From: Gemmatimonadota bacterium
GTDB taxonomy: Bacteria > Gemmatimonadota > Gemmatimonadetes > Longimicrobiales > Gaopeijiaceae
Direction of reading: 5' to 3'
DNA length: 64,000 nt
Assembly: GCA_028873815.1 (NCBI GenBank)
Contig: JAPPNN010000004.1
Location: forward strand, 16,829-80,828
In this document: piece after piece, positions 16,561-25,085 of the stretch
Layout: the number at the start of each line of letters is the position of its first letter
How positions within the stretch are numbered: position 1 is the stretch's first letter
The notes under the pieces: model-generated
The model's database searches: none
The model's input: the letters and a program-made list of their open reading frames with translations, nothing else
Told to the model about the DNA's origin: nothing
Program-made: the position numbers and the translations under genes

Positions 16561-17287
16561 ACGCGTCACGCCACCACGCGATGGGTTGAGCCCCCACCAG
16601 GGGCACGCCGTTGACCAGGAAGGACGGTGTGCCCCGGATGCCGAGGCGGCCGCCGGAGAGGATGCCGCTGCGGACCCGCGGCCGGTGGCGTTCCTCCGCC
16701 ACGCAGGCCTGAAACTCCGCCGCGTCTACGCCGGCCTCGCGTGCGAGTTCTTCGAAGACGGGGCTCGGGTCGCCCAGGCTCTTCCACTCGGCCTGGCGCT
16801 CGTAGAGCAGCCTGCTCATGGGCGAGAAGCGGTCCTGTTCGCCCGCGCACTCGGCCGCATACGCCGCGGGAAGCCCGTTGGCGAACATCCCGCTGACATA
16901 GGTCACGTACTTCCAGCGGACCTTTCCGGTCTCGACGTATTCCTCCATGAGCGTGGGGAACGTCTCGGTGTGGAATCGGCGGCAGTAGCCGCAACCGTAG
17001 TCGCTGAACTCGACCACGGCGATGGGGGCGTCCTCGGACCCGAAATCGAAACCGATCTCGGCCAGCGTGAACTCCTGGGCCGGCGGCGTCAGCGTCGTGC
17101 CGCCGTCGGACAGCATCGAGGTCGGAATCGACTGGGACGCGCTTCCCGATGTTGTGCCGCCTTCGCGGGCGGCGGCTCTTCCGCTCCCGTCCTCGGGAGC
17201 CCCGCCATCGCCACCGCCGCCGTCGCATCCGAGCGCGACGAGCAGTGCCGCGACCGGCACGAGCGCCCTGTTCATATGCCTTCTCAC
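16502..17287 (-). CDS. DsbA-family thiol-disulfide lipoprotein
   Basis: 261 residues from GTG 17287, which overlaps the RDD stop (GTGA); ATG 17275 with a GAGAAGG ribosome site is an equally good start. A hydrophobic segment ends in a lipobox (LLVALGC), then a Gly/Ser-rich linker. The thioredoxin fold has the active site CGYC (SDYGCGYCRRFH) and the cis-Pro loop RGTPSFLVNG, the layout of DsbA/DsbG-like proteins such as BdbD. It would form or rearrange disulfides in exported proteins from the outer face of the membrane. The 3' end overlaps the convergent gene by 59 bases. Confidence 0.87.
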   Translation of the reverse strand: MRRHMNRALVPVAALLVALGCDGGGGDGGAPEDGSGRAAAREGGTTSGSASQSIPTSMLSDGGTTLTPPAQEFTLAEIGFDFGSEDAPIAVVEFSDYGCGYCRRFHTETFPTLMEEYVETGKVRWKYVTYVSGMFANGLPAAYAAECAGEQDRFSPMSRLLYERQAEWKSLGDPSPVFEELAREAGVDAAEFQACVAEERHRPRVRSGILSGGRLGIRGTPSFLVNGVPLVGAQPIAWWRDAFNAIAAEIEAGTGDPGDGT

Positions 17288-18285
17288 GATTGCCGTTCTC
17301 CTGTGTCCTCCGGCGTCGCTTCCGCGACCTCCTGGCCAGCCTCGGCGTCGTCGTCCGCCGAACTCGAATCCTGACGCCGTCCGGCCCGTTCCGCCACCCC
17401 TTCACCATAGACGCGGCCGGGGTGCAGGCGGTTGGGCATCCGTTCGCGGATCACCACGGTCTCGGTGATCTTGTCGTGGATCGCTTGCCGGTTCGGGTCC
17501 CACCACACCTGCGCGAACCCGAGCAGGCCGGTCGCGAGGCCGGCCATGTAGCCACCGGCCCGCTCGAGCGACATGTACAGCCCCAGCGGCTCGCCGTTTA
17601 GCCTCACCACACGCAGCCCCATCGCCTTCTTGCCAGGGGTCCGGCCCTGCCACAGCGCGAGGAAGAGGGTGAGGTAGACGGTGCCCCACCCGAAGACCAG
17701 GCCGGCTTCGTCGGCTGCGTCCCGGATCCAGGTGAAGAGGGTAGACCGCGATTCGGCCTCGGCCAACTGCTCGCGCAGCTCGTCGCGTTCCTCGCGGCTG
17801 TCGGCGAGGTCGTCCTCGAGATCGTCCACGCGGGCGAGCAGCGCGGCGACGCCGTCGTCGATGTCCCTTGCCGCCTCGCTTTCGAGCGGCACGGCGTTTC
17901 CTTCCGGCGTTCCGCTTGCGACGTCCTCGGCCACGGGCACGGCCACCTCGCCCTCCGGTTCCGCCATCATGCGTATCATCGCCGGAACAATCGTGGTGAC
18001 CCCGATGGCGACCACGAAGACCATCGCTCCCGCGCATCCCAGCGCGAACTTCTGGGCGCGCGTCGCGGTCGCGCCGTCCGTGCGCTTCGTTGCCATCCGG
18101 AGGAGCATCAGGCCCGCGATCCCTCCCAGGACCCGCCAGCCGAGCAGCTGCAGGAACCCGATGATGACCAGGTCCAGGAGCAGCGCGACCAGGCGGCGCC
18201 AGGGTTCGGCGAGCGGCGTGCCCAGCAGGTCGGGTGTGACCGAAAACGCGTCGGGCGTGACGATCGACCTCGGGTCGCCGTTCAT
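17284..18285 (-). CDS. RDD-family membrane protein with coiled-coil insert
   Basis: 333 residues. The RDD family pattern is split: an N-terminal AEPWRRLVALLLDLVIIGFLQLLG and a C-terminal WQGRTPGKKAMGLRVVRLNGEPLG with DPNRQAIHDKITETVVI. Between them, residues about 150-185 are a charged heptad-rich coiled coil (ARVDDLEDDLADSREERDELREQLAEAE) preceded by an acidic stretch, an insertion not typical of short RDD proteins. Four to five membrane helices are visible. RDD proteins are linked to transport or envelope homeostasis; a specific role cannot be given. Located directly upstream of the DsbA lipoprotein with overlap. Confidence 0.82.
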   Translation of the reverse strand: MNGDPRSIVTPDAFSVTPDLLGTPLAEPWRRLVALLLDLVIIGFLQLLGWRVLGGIAGLMLLRMATKRTDGATATRAQKFALGCAGAMVFVVAIGVTTIVPAMIRMMAEPEGEVAVPVAEDVASGTPEGNAVPLESEAARDIDDGVAALLARVDDLEDDLADSREERDELREQLAEAESRSTLFTWIRDAADEAGLVFGWGTVYLTLFLALWQGRTPGKKAMGLRVVRLNGEPLGLYMSLERAGGYMAGLATGLLGFAQVWWDPNRQAIHDKITETVVIRERMPNRLHPGRVYGEGVAERAGRRQDSSSADDDAEAGQEVAEATPEDTGERQS

Positions 18286-18292
18286 CGGTGGC

Positions 18293-18757
18293 TCAGCGGC
18301 GTCGGAGGAGCCCGCCCAGGACCAGGCCGGCGGCCACGCCCGCCAGAGCGGTTACGATCAGCAGGGTTTCCAGGCTTCGGGTCGGTGCGGCGGGCGGGTC
18401 CGCGACGGCTGCGTCGTCCGCTGTGGGTGGGCCCCCGACGGTCGGGTCGTGCGCGGCTTCCTCCAGCCGGGCGAGAACGCGCTCCCTTTCGTCCTCGAGT
18501 CCGCAGGCCGGGCACGACACGAAGCCGCGTTCGCGCGCGGTGCGGTTGGTAAATGCAAGTTCGCCATCCCCGTGAGGGCATGGCACGCCTGCAGGCAGCG
18601 GGGCGATGATCTCGTAGAACGCCCCCTTCGACAACTCCAGCTCACGCGCCAACTGGTTCACGCCGGCGTCGGAGTACCAGTACTGCTCGTTCGCCTGCCT
18701 GACCACGTCGTCCGGCATCTGCTTCGAGGCGCCCGGGGGTTCGTCGAACGTCGCCAT
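18293..18757 (-). CDS. Zinc-ribbon, helix-turn-helix-like, C-terminally anchored protein
   Basis: 154 residues from ATG 18757; the longer frame upstream lacks a plausible N-terminus. Residues about 25-55 look like a helix-turn-helix (AGVNQLARELELSKGAFYEII). A Cys4-type zinc ribbon follows (CPHGDG then 16 residues and CPACG). The C-terminus is a single hydrophobic helix (LLIVTALAGVAAGLVLGGLL) ending in RRR, so it is tail-anchored with the zinc ribbon facing the cytoplasm. The stop is seven bases before the RDD start, so they are one operon. Family not recognised; a membrane-tethered regulator is possible. Confidence 0.68.
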   Translation of the reverse strand: MATFDEPPGASKQMPDDVVRQANEQYWYSDAGVNQLARELELSKGAFYEIIAPLPAGVPCPHGDGELAFTNRTARERGFVSCPACGLEDERERVLARLEEAAHDPTVGGPPTADDAAVADPPAAPTRSLETLLIVTALAGVAAGLVLGGLLRRR

Positions 18758-18924
18758 CCTGGAAAGCCAAGGTCGTGAGACACGCTGCCGGGACCCCGGG
18801 ACACGTCGCCCCGGATCGCCAGGCCAAGCTACCCATAAAGGTACAGCGGGCGATACGATGTATACACGGGCGGGGATAGCGCTGTCCCTCCGGCCCCGGG
18901 CCACGCCAACCGACAAGGGATCGC

Positions 18925-19182
18925 ATGCGCTCAAGAGCGAAGGTCATCGGAAGCCTCGAACGGGTTTACAGGGAAGCCTTCGAAAAGGCTGCCGAGTCGA
19001 AGGACCAGGCGCGCATGGACCGGCTCGATTTCGGCTTTCAAAGGGATCAGGTCCTCCTCGAGGCGTTGCTCGATGTGCGCGAGTGTCTGGCCGGCCTGCG
19101 CCGGGACGAGGCGCCTGACGAGCCGAGTCTGCTGGACAAGGCCATGGCGATCCGGAATCTCACCAGGGTGAGACCGCGGTGA
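18925..19182 (+). CDS. Small charged helical protein upstream of cobalamin adenosyltransferase
   Basis: 85 residues, ATG at 18925 with an AAGGGA ribosome site. The sequence is mostly alpha-helical and charged (VIGSLERVYREAFEKAAESKDQARMDRLDFGFQRDQVLLEALLDVRECLAGL), with no membrane segment or Cys cluster. It is unlike any family that I can name. The TGA overlaps the GTG of the adenosyltransferase gene, so translation is coupled and the protein may assist that enzyme. Confidence 0.65.
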   Translation: MRSRAKVIGSLERVYREAFEKAAESKDQARMDRLDFGFQRDQVLLEALLDVRECLAGLRRDEAPDEPSLLDKAMAIRNLTRVRPR

Positions 19183-19730
19183 AGATCTACACGAGGGGCG
19201 GCGACAACGGCAGCACCGGCCTGTTTGGAGGCGGAAGAACGAGCAAGGACGACGTTCGCGTTGAAGCCTACGGCACGGTGGACGAACTGAACGCGGTCAT
19301 CGGCGGCGCGCTCGGCCAGGTGACGGACCAGGCGATCGTCCGGCGGCTGCAGCGCGTACAATCCGATCTGTTCGCCATCGGTGCCCATCTTGCCACACCG
19401 CCTCCACGTGGAAGCCGGCGGGCCCCCGTGCTGCCGGACCTGCCGGTGGAGCGGGTCGCCGCCATGGAATCATGGATCGACCAGGCGATGTCCGCCACGC
19501 CACCGCTGCGCAACTTCATCCTGCCCGCGGGCAGTCCCGGCGCCAGCGGACTGCACCTGGCGCGAGCCGTCTGCCGAAGAGCCGAGAGGCGCGTCGTGAC
19601 GCTGGCCTCCTCCGCGGATGTCGACCCCGAAATCGTGCGGTACCTCAACCGTTTGTCCGACTTTCTCTTCGCAGCGGCCCGGCAGGAGAACAGCGCCGCC
19701 GGCGGGCGCGACATCGAATGGCGGTCATGA
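19179..19730 (+). CDS. Cob(I)alamin adenosyltransferase, PduO type
   Basis: 183 residues from GTG 19179, overlapping the previous stop. The PduO-type ATP-binding N-terminus is present (YTRGGDNGSTGLFGGGRTSKDD), then YGTVDELNAVIG, and the C-terminal helix motif with RRAERRVV and YLNRLSDFLFAAAR. It transfers the adenosyl group of ATP to reduced corrinoid, giving adenosylcobalamin for radical enzymes. The full length and all key motifs are kept. Followed by an overlapping alpha/beta hydrolase gene. Confidence 0.92.
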   Translation: MKIYTRGGDNGSTGLFGGGRTSKDDVRVEAYGTVDELNAVIGGALGQVTDQAIVRRLQRVQSDLFAIGAHLATPPPRGSRRAPVLPDLPVERVAAMESWIDQAMSATPPLRNFILPAGSPGASGLHLARAVCRRAERRVVTLASSADVDPEIVRYLNRLSDFLFAAARQENSAAGGRDIEWRS

Positions 19731-20581
19731 CCGGACCGCTGATTCACGAACGCGGCGAGACCACGCCGCCCCACGGCGATGTCATCCGCCTCGACATCCG
19801 ACGCCCCCCCCAGGGCGAACCGCGCTCGGCGGTTCTGGTCGCTCACGGCTTCAAGGGCTTCAAGGACTGGGGGTTCTTTCCCTACCTGTGCGAGCGACTC
19901 GCCAGGGACGGGCACCTGGTGGTCTCGTTCAACTTCTCGCTCAACGGCACGGGACCGAAACTTCTGGAATTCACGGATCTGGATGCCTTCGGCCGCAACA
20001 CCGTGTCCCGCGAACTGGACGATCTGCACTGGATGGTGGACCGGATGCTCGCCGGCGAATGGAGCGACGGCACGGCGCCGGAGTACGTGGGACTTCTCGG
20101 CCACAGCCGCGGCGGCGGCACCAGCGTGATCACGACCGCCGAGCACCAGGGGGTTTCCGCGCTGGTGACGTGGGCTGCAGTCGCTACGTTGCAGCGGTGG
20201 AGCGAGCAACAGGTGGCGGATTGGCAGGCCCGTGGAGTGACGTGGATCACCAACGCCCGCACCGGGCAGGAAATGCCTCTGTACGGCACCTTGTGGGAAG
20301 ACTTCAACGACAACGGCGCGCGGCTTGATGTGCTTGCGGCGGCGGCGCGGGTCCGCGTCCCCTGGCTGATCGTCCACGGTTCCGAGGATCCTACGGTCGC
20401 TGTCGCCGAAGCCCGGCAGCTGCACGAGGCGGGGTCGGGCTCGTCGCTACGGGTTGTCGAGGGATCCGGCCACACTTTCGAGGCCGTGCATCCACCTCGG
20501 GAAGCCACGCCCGGTCTGATTGCGGCGGTCGAGGCCTCGCTGCAGCACTTTCGGATATCTCTTCGCGGCAGCCGGCAATAA
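19727..20581 (+). CDS. Alpha/beta-hydrolase (dienelactone-hydrolase-like)
   Basis: 284 residues from ATG 19727 (ATGA overlap with the adenosyltransferase). The fold is clear: SAVLVAHGFKGFKDWGFFPYLCERLA, the nucleophile elbow GLLGHSRGGG, the acid-bearing strand WLIVHGSEDPTVAVAEA and the terminal GSGHTFEAVHPP carrying His. Catalytic residues Ser, Asp and His are all present. No signal peptide, so it is cytoplasmic. Substrate unknown; esters or lactones are the family norm. Confidence 0.85.
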   Translation: MTGPLIHERGETTPPHGDVIRLDIRRPPQGEPRSAVLVAHGFKGFKDWGFFPYLCERLARDGHLVVSFNFSLNGTGPKLLEFTDLDAFGRNTVSRELDDLHWMVDRMLAGEWSDGTAPEYVGLLGHSRGGGTSVITTAEHQGVSALVTWAAVATLQRWSEQQVADWQARGVTWITNARTGQEMPLYGTLWEDFNDNGARLDVLAAAARVRVPWLIVHGSEDPTVAVAEARQLHEAGSGSSLRVVEGSGHTFEAVHPPREATPGLIAAVEASLQHFRISLRGSRQ

Positions 20582-20692
20582 GGAGCGTCAGGGTTGCCAC
20601 GGGGGTACCATTAGACAATCATTCTCGACGGTTGCCGAGTCCCGTCGATTGAAGGACAGGATGACCAGAGACAAAACTATCAGAGGTGTCTG

Positions 20693-20926
20693 GTGACATA
20701 CATCATTACCGAGCCCTGCATCGGGACCAAGGATGCGAGCTGCGTCGAGGTCTGCCCGGTCGATTGCATCTATGAGACCGAGGACCAGTACCTCATTCAT
20801 CCGGACGAATGCATCGACTGTGGTGCCTGTGAACCGGAGTGTCCCGTTCAGGCGATCTTCCCGGATACCGACGTTCCGCCCGAATGGAACGACTATATCG
20901 AGAAGAACATCTCCTACTTCGAGTAG
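20693..20926 (+). CDS. Ferredoxin with two iron-sulfur clusters
   Basis: 77 residues from a GTG. Two Cys motifs are visible: [17 protein letters not shown] and [13 protein letters not shown], arranged as in small 7Fe/8Fe ferredoxins, with the C-terminal [16 protein letters not shown] typical of the short FdxA-like proteins of Gemmatimonadota and Deinococcota. It is a soluble one-electron carrier. Monocistronic, followed by a strong terminator at 21012-21044. Confidence 0.92.
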   Translation: MTYIITEPCIGTKDASCVEVCPVDCIYETEDQYLIHPDECIDCGACEPECPVQAIFPDTDVPPEWNDYIEKNISYFE

Positions 20927-21011
20927 TCCGGGCTTCGATTTGATCCGGGGCGGCGCCCGGACTGCTCTGCGGCCAGACCCGTCTGGTCCGGGGCCAGGCC
21001 CGTGAACGCAC

Positions 21012-21044
21012 AAGGGGGGCGACCGGTGATCGGTCACCCCCCTT
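21012..21044 (+). terminator. Terminator hairpin after ferredoxin gene
   Basis: AAGGGGGG-C-GACCG pairs with CGGTC-A-CCCCCCTT around the loop GTGAT, a 13-bp stem with one C/A mismatch, followed by TTGCTTTCGATT. The A-tract before and T-bases after the stem fit a bidirectional intrinsic terminator that could also serve the small minus-strand gene. Confidence 0.7.
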
Positions 21045-21147
21045 GCTTTCGATTCGGGTTCGCTCGGGGATGGGCTTTCCCACCCCTGGCAGAACTCCCC
21101 GGCCTGCGTTGGTGCGACGCGGCACGGGCTCCGTTCGCCAGAGATTC

Positions 21148-21327
21148 CTAGATCCCCAACTCCCTCAGCTTCTCCAGCCGGATCTTCCCGGGTATGGTCT
21201 CGCCGGGCGGAACCCTGTCGACCTTGGTCTCGACGGGTTCCGACTTGTGAGTACCCTGCCGGAGAAGCGCGACGCCCGCGGCCATCAGAGCGGCCGCACC
21301 AAGCAGGTTGACAGTGGACTTTCGAAT
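21148..21327 (-). CDS. 59-residue single-span membrane protein, apparent ATT start
   Basis: An open frame with a hydrophobic helix (STVNLLGAAALMAAGVALL) and a polar tail ending in GETIPGKIRLEKLRELGI. An excellent ribosome site (AGGAGGG) lies five to seven bases before an ATT codon at 21327-21325, and no ATG, GTG or TTG in frame is near it; the first ATG (in the middle of the hydrophobic helix) would destroy the membrane segment. I therefore infer a rare ATT start, or a mutated start. Family not recognised. The plus-strand frames here are shadows. Confidence 0.5.
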   Translation of the reverse strand: MRKSTVNLLGAAALMAAGVALLRQGTHKSEPVETKVDRVPPGETIPGKIRLEKLRELGI

Positions 21328-21547
21328 CGCTCCCTCCTGTTGTCTGGAATGTGATTGCCGATACCTTCGCGCGAACGACTATTCATAGTGGCAATATCCA
21401 TGCCAATGGTCTCGCGTTCGGGGGCGGACTGGACTCAAAGTTCGGTCCTCCATGGATTTATCCAAGGTTTTGACGAATTCGGATCCGGCGGACGTCACGC
21501 CCTGCGCGGCTTCCCCGTGTCCCACTTTCCTCACGGGCAACCGAAAA

Positions 21548-22705
21548 ATGGACTCACGCACCAACGAACGGGCCGACCCCGTTGACATGACGCGCAGGCT
21601 GGTTCGCACGCCATCGGTCAATCCCGGACTCGAAAGAGGCGGTACGGGCGAAGCCGCCGTGGCCGAACTGGCAGCGGGCTGGCTGGCCGGCTGGGGATAT
21701 GAAACGGTGGTCACCGAGGTGGCTGCGGGCCGGTGCAACGTGGTCTCCCGCCGCAGCGGGGGATCGGGCTCGTCACTGCTTCTCAACGGCCACCTGGACA
21801 CGGTCGGGGTGTCCGGAATGACCGAACCGTTTTCCGGGGCCGTGCGCGGAGGCCGACTGTACGGCCGCGGCGCCGCCGACATGAAGTCCGGCGTGGCCTG
21901 CATCCTGGCCGTGGCGGCCGAGCTGGCGGCCGAAGACATCCCCGGCGAGTTGATCGTGGCCCTCACCGCCGACGAGGAGCATGCGTCCATCGGCATGGAG
22001 GCGCTGGTTGGGTCGGGAGCGGTGGCGGACGCGGCGGTCGTTTGTGAGCCCACCAGTCTGGCCGTCATGCCGGCTCACAAGGGATTCCTGTGGATCGATG
22101 TGACCGTGGCGGGTCGTGCGGCGCACGGGTCCAGGCCCGACGCCGGCATCGACGCGATCGCGCACATGGGCCACGTGCTGGTGGCGTTCGAAGAGGAGGC
22201 GGCACGCCTCGGCCGCGAAACCGGCCACGCGCTACTGGGACCGGCGTCGCTGCATGCCGGCACGATCAAGGGTGGGAGCGCGCCGTCGGTCTACCCGGAT
22301 CGGTGCCACCTGGTCGTCGAACGGCGAACGCTCCCGGGCGAGACCGCAGCGACCGTGATGCGCGAGACGGAGCGGGTCATGGCGGCGGCCCGGCGGCGGT
22401 GCCCGGAGCTGGAGGCGAGCGTCGAGCCGGGACTCTTCCGCGCGGCCACCGAAGTGGCGGTCTCCTCACCGCTGGTTCACGGGCTCCGTCGGGCCTGTGC
22501 CCGCGCAGGCGTCCCCGGCGACGTCAAGGGGATGTCGGCGTGGGTGGACGCCTGCTTCCTGAACGAGAGCGGTATCCCGGCCGTCTGCTTCGGACCGGGA
22601 TCGATCGCGCAGGCCCACACCGCGGACGAATGGGTTAGCGTGGCCGAGATCGAGATCTGTGCCCGGGTGCTGGCCGATTTTTCGCGCCGGTTCCTGGCCG
22701 GGTGA
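21548..22705 (+). CDS. M20-family metallopeptidase (ArgE/DapE-like)
   Basis: 385 residues from ATG 21548; the longer frame from 21452 adds a Cys/Pro-rich stretch unlike the family. All di-zinc ligands are present: NGHLDTVG (His, with catalytic Asp), GRGAADMK (bridging Asp), ADEEHAS (catalytic Glu plus ligand), CEPTS (ligand) and the terminal QAHTADEWV (His). The dimerisation domain is about residues 180-290. It hydrolyses N-acyl amino acids or small peptides in the cytoplasm; the exact substrate (acetylornithine, succinyl-diaminopimelate or other) cannot be told. It stands alone between convergent units. Confidence 0.87.
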   Translation: MDSRTNERADPVDMTRRLVRTPSVNPGLERGGTGEAAVAELAAGWLAGWGYETVVTEVAAGRCNVVSRRSGGSGSSLLLNGHLDTVGVSGMTEPFSGAVRGGRLYGRGAADMKSGVACILAVAAELAAEDIPGELIVALTADEEHASIGMEALVGSGAVADAAVVCEPTSLAVMPAHKGFLWIDVTVAGRAAHGSRPDAGIDAIAHMGHVLVAFEEEAARLGRETGHALLGPASLHAGTIKGGSAPSVYPDRCHLVVERRTLPGETAATVMRETERVMAAARRRCPELEASVEPGLFRAATEVAVSSPLVHGLRRACARAGVPGDVKGMSAWVDACFLNESGIPAVCFGPGSIAQAHTADEWVSVAEIEICARVLADFSRRFLAG

Positions 22706-22715
22706 GCCGGACGGG

Positions 22716-23120
22716 TTAGCGCGCTCGACTCGTCACAATGATCGCGCCCCCGGGGAAGTTGGTCCCGTAGCGCATGGTGGCGTCAGAGGCATTAAGATAC
22801 GCTATCGACTCGATGTCGGAGACGGCGATCGAGCGCAAAGCGTTTTCGGGATCGCCGAGCCGGGCGCCGTCCTGCATGACCTGGGGCCGGTTCATGCCTC
22901 CCGTGCCCTGGCCGCGCCCCGTCAGCCAACGGGGCCGGAGCCGCCGGACCACGTCGAGGGCCGAGAGCGTGGCGTATTCTTCCAGTTCCTCGGCGGTGAT
23001 GAGGTTGGGATCCCGCCGGGGACCACTGGAGCCTCCCGTGCTGGAACAGGCGGCGACGACCGTTGCGAGGCCGAACGCGATGATGAAACTCAACGTCATA
23101 TGCGAACGATTCAGGCGCAT
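22716..23120 (-). CDS. Lipoprotein consisting of a stand-alone TonB-plug-like domain
   Basis: 134 residues. A signal peptide ends in a lipobox (VVAACSS). The C-terminal 80 residues resemble the plug domain of TonB-dependent receptors: LSALDVVRRLRPRWL, VMQDGARLGDPENALRSI and DIESIAYLNASDATMRYGTNFPGGAIIVTSR, the last matching the plug pattern of E-x-L-x-G-x-x-A-x-YG...GGVI-x-IxT. No barrel follows. A related protein is at 46275-46691. It may bind or gate a partner barrel, or act as a regulator; no function is established. Downstream of, and in the same direction as, the propeller gene at 23217. Confidence 0.7.
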   Translation of the reverse strand: MRLNRSHMTLSFIIAFGLATVVAACSSTGGSSGPRRDPNLITAEELEEYATLSALDVVRRLRPRWLTGRGQGTGGMNRPQVMQDGARLGDPENALRSIAVSDIESIAYLNASDATMRYGTNFPGGAIIVTSRAR

Positions 23121-23216
23121 TCCATACTCCTTTGTCGGCGGGAGGTGGCCCTCGTTGGCAGGCCATACCGGGACTCCCCCGGGGTGGACATTGTAAGTCT
23201 GCGGGACCGGACGCTG

Positions 23217-24443
23217 TCAAGACGTGAACGCGGGGAGCGGTATCCTCACGACGTACGGGACATCCAGTTCGTCCAGAAACCAGGTGTAGATGTTGCCATC
23301 GCGAATCCGCAGCGGTCCCCGCGGAGTCCCGTCCAGGACCAGGCGCAGGGAGCCCAGGTAGTCGCCCTCGTGCGTGAAGAGGTCGTAGAAGGACGGCGCG
23401 CCGCTGTCCGTCACGCGCTGGACCCAGAGCCACCCGCGGGGATCGACGAAGACACCGCGGAGAATCGGCTTCACGTCCGGCATCAGGGCCGCGATCGCCT
23501 CGGCAGTGCGACGGCTCTCCGGGTTGCGCTCGACCGTCTCGCGCACGTAGTTGGCGCGGTCCTCGTCCGTCACGGGATTGACGGGCAGATCGGCTTCGAT
23601 CACCAGCACCGTGTCCCCGGCCTCGTCCGTCCGCGCCAGGCGGTACGAAGCCGTGTTGCCGTGCCACAACCCTCCCGCGGGAATCACGCGCACAACCCGG
23701 CCGCCTTCAAAGGGGATTCCCCGGTACGACCAGCCGCTGCCCTCCTCGGAAATGTACGACCGCCCCGTCCCTTCCCCCGTGTAAACCGAGTCCGTGTCCT
23801 CCGTGTCGGGATCGTACCACTTGAAGTACCCTCGGTAGCTGCCCTCGACCAGCCCGGTTTCCGGTGGCCACTGACGCTCCTCGTCGGAGTGGCTTGTGGC
23901 CCTCCACAGGCGTCCGCGGTCGTCCCAGACCGGGTCCCAGATGTACCCGTAGCTGCGGACGGGGAAGGGGAAGCGCGTGACTTCGTCGCCCGCGAGGTCC
24001 ACGCCGATGATGTCCATCTGGCCGTGATCGTTGATCCAGAGGAGGCTGTCGCCCTGGAGGAAGATGCCGTTGGCTTCCCTGATCTCGCCCGGTCCCTCGC
24101 CCTGGGAGGCCAGCACTTCGATGAACGTGCCGTCGGGAGCGAACGCCCTGACTTCGGAAGCCTGGTAGTCGAGCACGTAGATCGTGCCGTCAGCGGCGCC
24201 CTCGACGCCCCGGATGTCGCCGAAGATGAAGTTGGGGTCGCCCTCGAGGACGCCCAGCTTCAGGTCGGCGTACGCGTCGGCGACCGGCGGGGCGGCGGCG
24301 TCAACGGGCGGCAGGGCCGTGTACCGTATGAGGGTTGCACCGTTGGGAAGCGTCTCGCGCACGGCATTGGAGTCCGTGGAGCTCTCCGATGCGCACGACC
24401 ATGAGGCCGACAGGACAAAGAGGACTGCGATCGCGCGGGACAT
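23217..24443 (-). CDS. 6-bladed beta-propeller lipoprotein
   Basis: 408 residues, ATG at 24443. The signal segment ends in SASWSCAS, a lipobox-like Cys at residue 17. Blade hallmarks: GAADGTIYVLDYQASEVRAFAPDGTFI, the SQGEGPGEIREANGI loop and a Trp-rich last blade (PRGWLWVQRVTDSG, THEGDYLGSLRL). It belongs to the same family as the 3-7 kb propellers but stands with a plug-like lipoprotein gene 96 bases downstream. Probably surface-exposed or periplasmic; function unknown. Confidence 0.75.
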   Translation of the reverse strand: MSRAIAVLFVLSASWSCASESSTDSNAVRETLPNGATLIRYTALPPVDAAAPPVADAYADLKLGVLEGDPNFIFGDIRGVEGAADGTIYVLDYQASEVRAFAPDGTFIEVLASQGEGPGEIREANGIFLQGDSLLWINDHGQMDIIGVDLAGDEVTRFPFPVRSYGYIWDPVWDDRGRLWRATSHSDEERQWPPETGLVEGSYRGYFKWYDPDTEDTDSVYTGEGTGRSYISEEGSGWSYRGIPFEGGRVVRVIPAGGLWHGNTASYRLARTDEAGDTVLVIEADLPVNPVTDEDRANYVRETVERNPESRRTAEAIAALMPDVKPILRGVFVDPRGWLWVQRVTDSGAPSFYDLFTHEGDYLGSLRLVLDGTPRGPLRIRDGNIYTWFLDELDVPYVVRIPLPAFTS

Positions 24444-24481
24444 TCGCTGACTCCCTTTCCACAGAGAACCGGAGCCGGGCT

Positions 24482-24518
24482 TCGATTGGACGAATCGAGG
24501 GGATACAATGGTTGTATC
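24482..24518 (+). promoter_or_regulatory. Two adjacent inverted repeats upstream of maoC-like gene
   Basis: TCGATT-GGACG-AATCGA (24482-24498) is followed at once by GATACAA-TGG-TTGTATC (24502-24518), both perfect. TACAAT at 24504-24509 could be a -10 hexamer with TTCGAT at 24481-24486 as a weak -35, 17 bases apart. The pair lies in the 110-base divergent gap, 36 bases before the MaoC start, and looks like an operator for a dimeric repressor. Confidence 0.45.
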
Positions 24519-24553
24519 GAAGAAGTGACGTCGATGTTCCGAAAGGCGCGGCC

Positions 24554-25039
24554 ATGCACTACCTGACTCCCGACACCGCCCACGAGGCTCTGGGGCGGAC
24601 GTTCGTGTCCGACTGGATCGAGGTGGGTCAGGAGCGCATCACCACCTTTGGCCAGGTCACCGAGGACCTGGATCCGCACCATGTGGATCCTGAGTATGCC
24701 GCGAGGCACAGCCCGTGGGGCGGCACCATTTCCTTCGGTTTCCTGACCCTGTCGCTGATGACGCCGATGTTGTACCAGGTCTACCGATACCCGATGGACG
24801 GGGGGCGCGAGGACGGGTATCCGGGCAGCTACGGCTTCGACAAGGTGCGATTCGTAGCTCCGGTCCCCTCGGGATCGCGGATTCGGGGACACTTCACCGT
24901 CAAGGACGTCGCTGAGCGCAAGCCGGGTCAACTTAAGATTACCTTTGGCTGTCGGGTGGAGATCGAGGGCGAGGAAAGGCCCGCGCTCGTGGGAGAATGG
25001 CTCTCCCTGTGGCTGACGCCGTCGCCAGCGGAATCGTGA
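24554..25039 (+). CDS. MaoC-family acyl-CoA hydratase
   Basis: 161 residues from ATG 24554. The hot-dog fold with the MaoC/R-hydratase motif is clear: TEDLDPHHVDPEYAARHSPWGGTISFGFLTLSLM, carrying the catalytic Asp and His of (R)-specific enoyl-CoA hydratases. The C-terminal VRFVAPVPSGSRIRGHFTVKDV strand pair is typical. It hydrates enoyl-CoA or acts on a related thioester. A 46-base gap separates it from the acyl-CoA ligase gene, so ligase and hydratase probably act on the same acyl chain. Confidence 0.87.
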   Translation: MHYLTPDTAHEALGRTFVSDWIEVGQERITTFGQVTEDLDPHHVDPEYAARHSPWGGTISFGFLTLSLMTPMLYQVYRYPMDGGREDGYPGSYGFDKVRFVAPVPSGSRIRGHFTVKDVAERKPGQLKITFGCRVEIEGEERPALVGEWLSLWLTPSPAES

Positions 25040-25085
25040 CCGACCGGCAGCCCCCGCGTGGCCAGCCGGGGCCGGGGCTCGGGGA

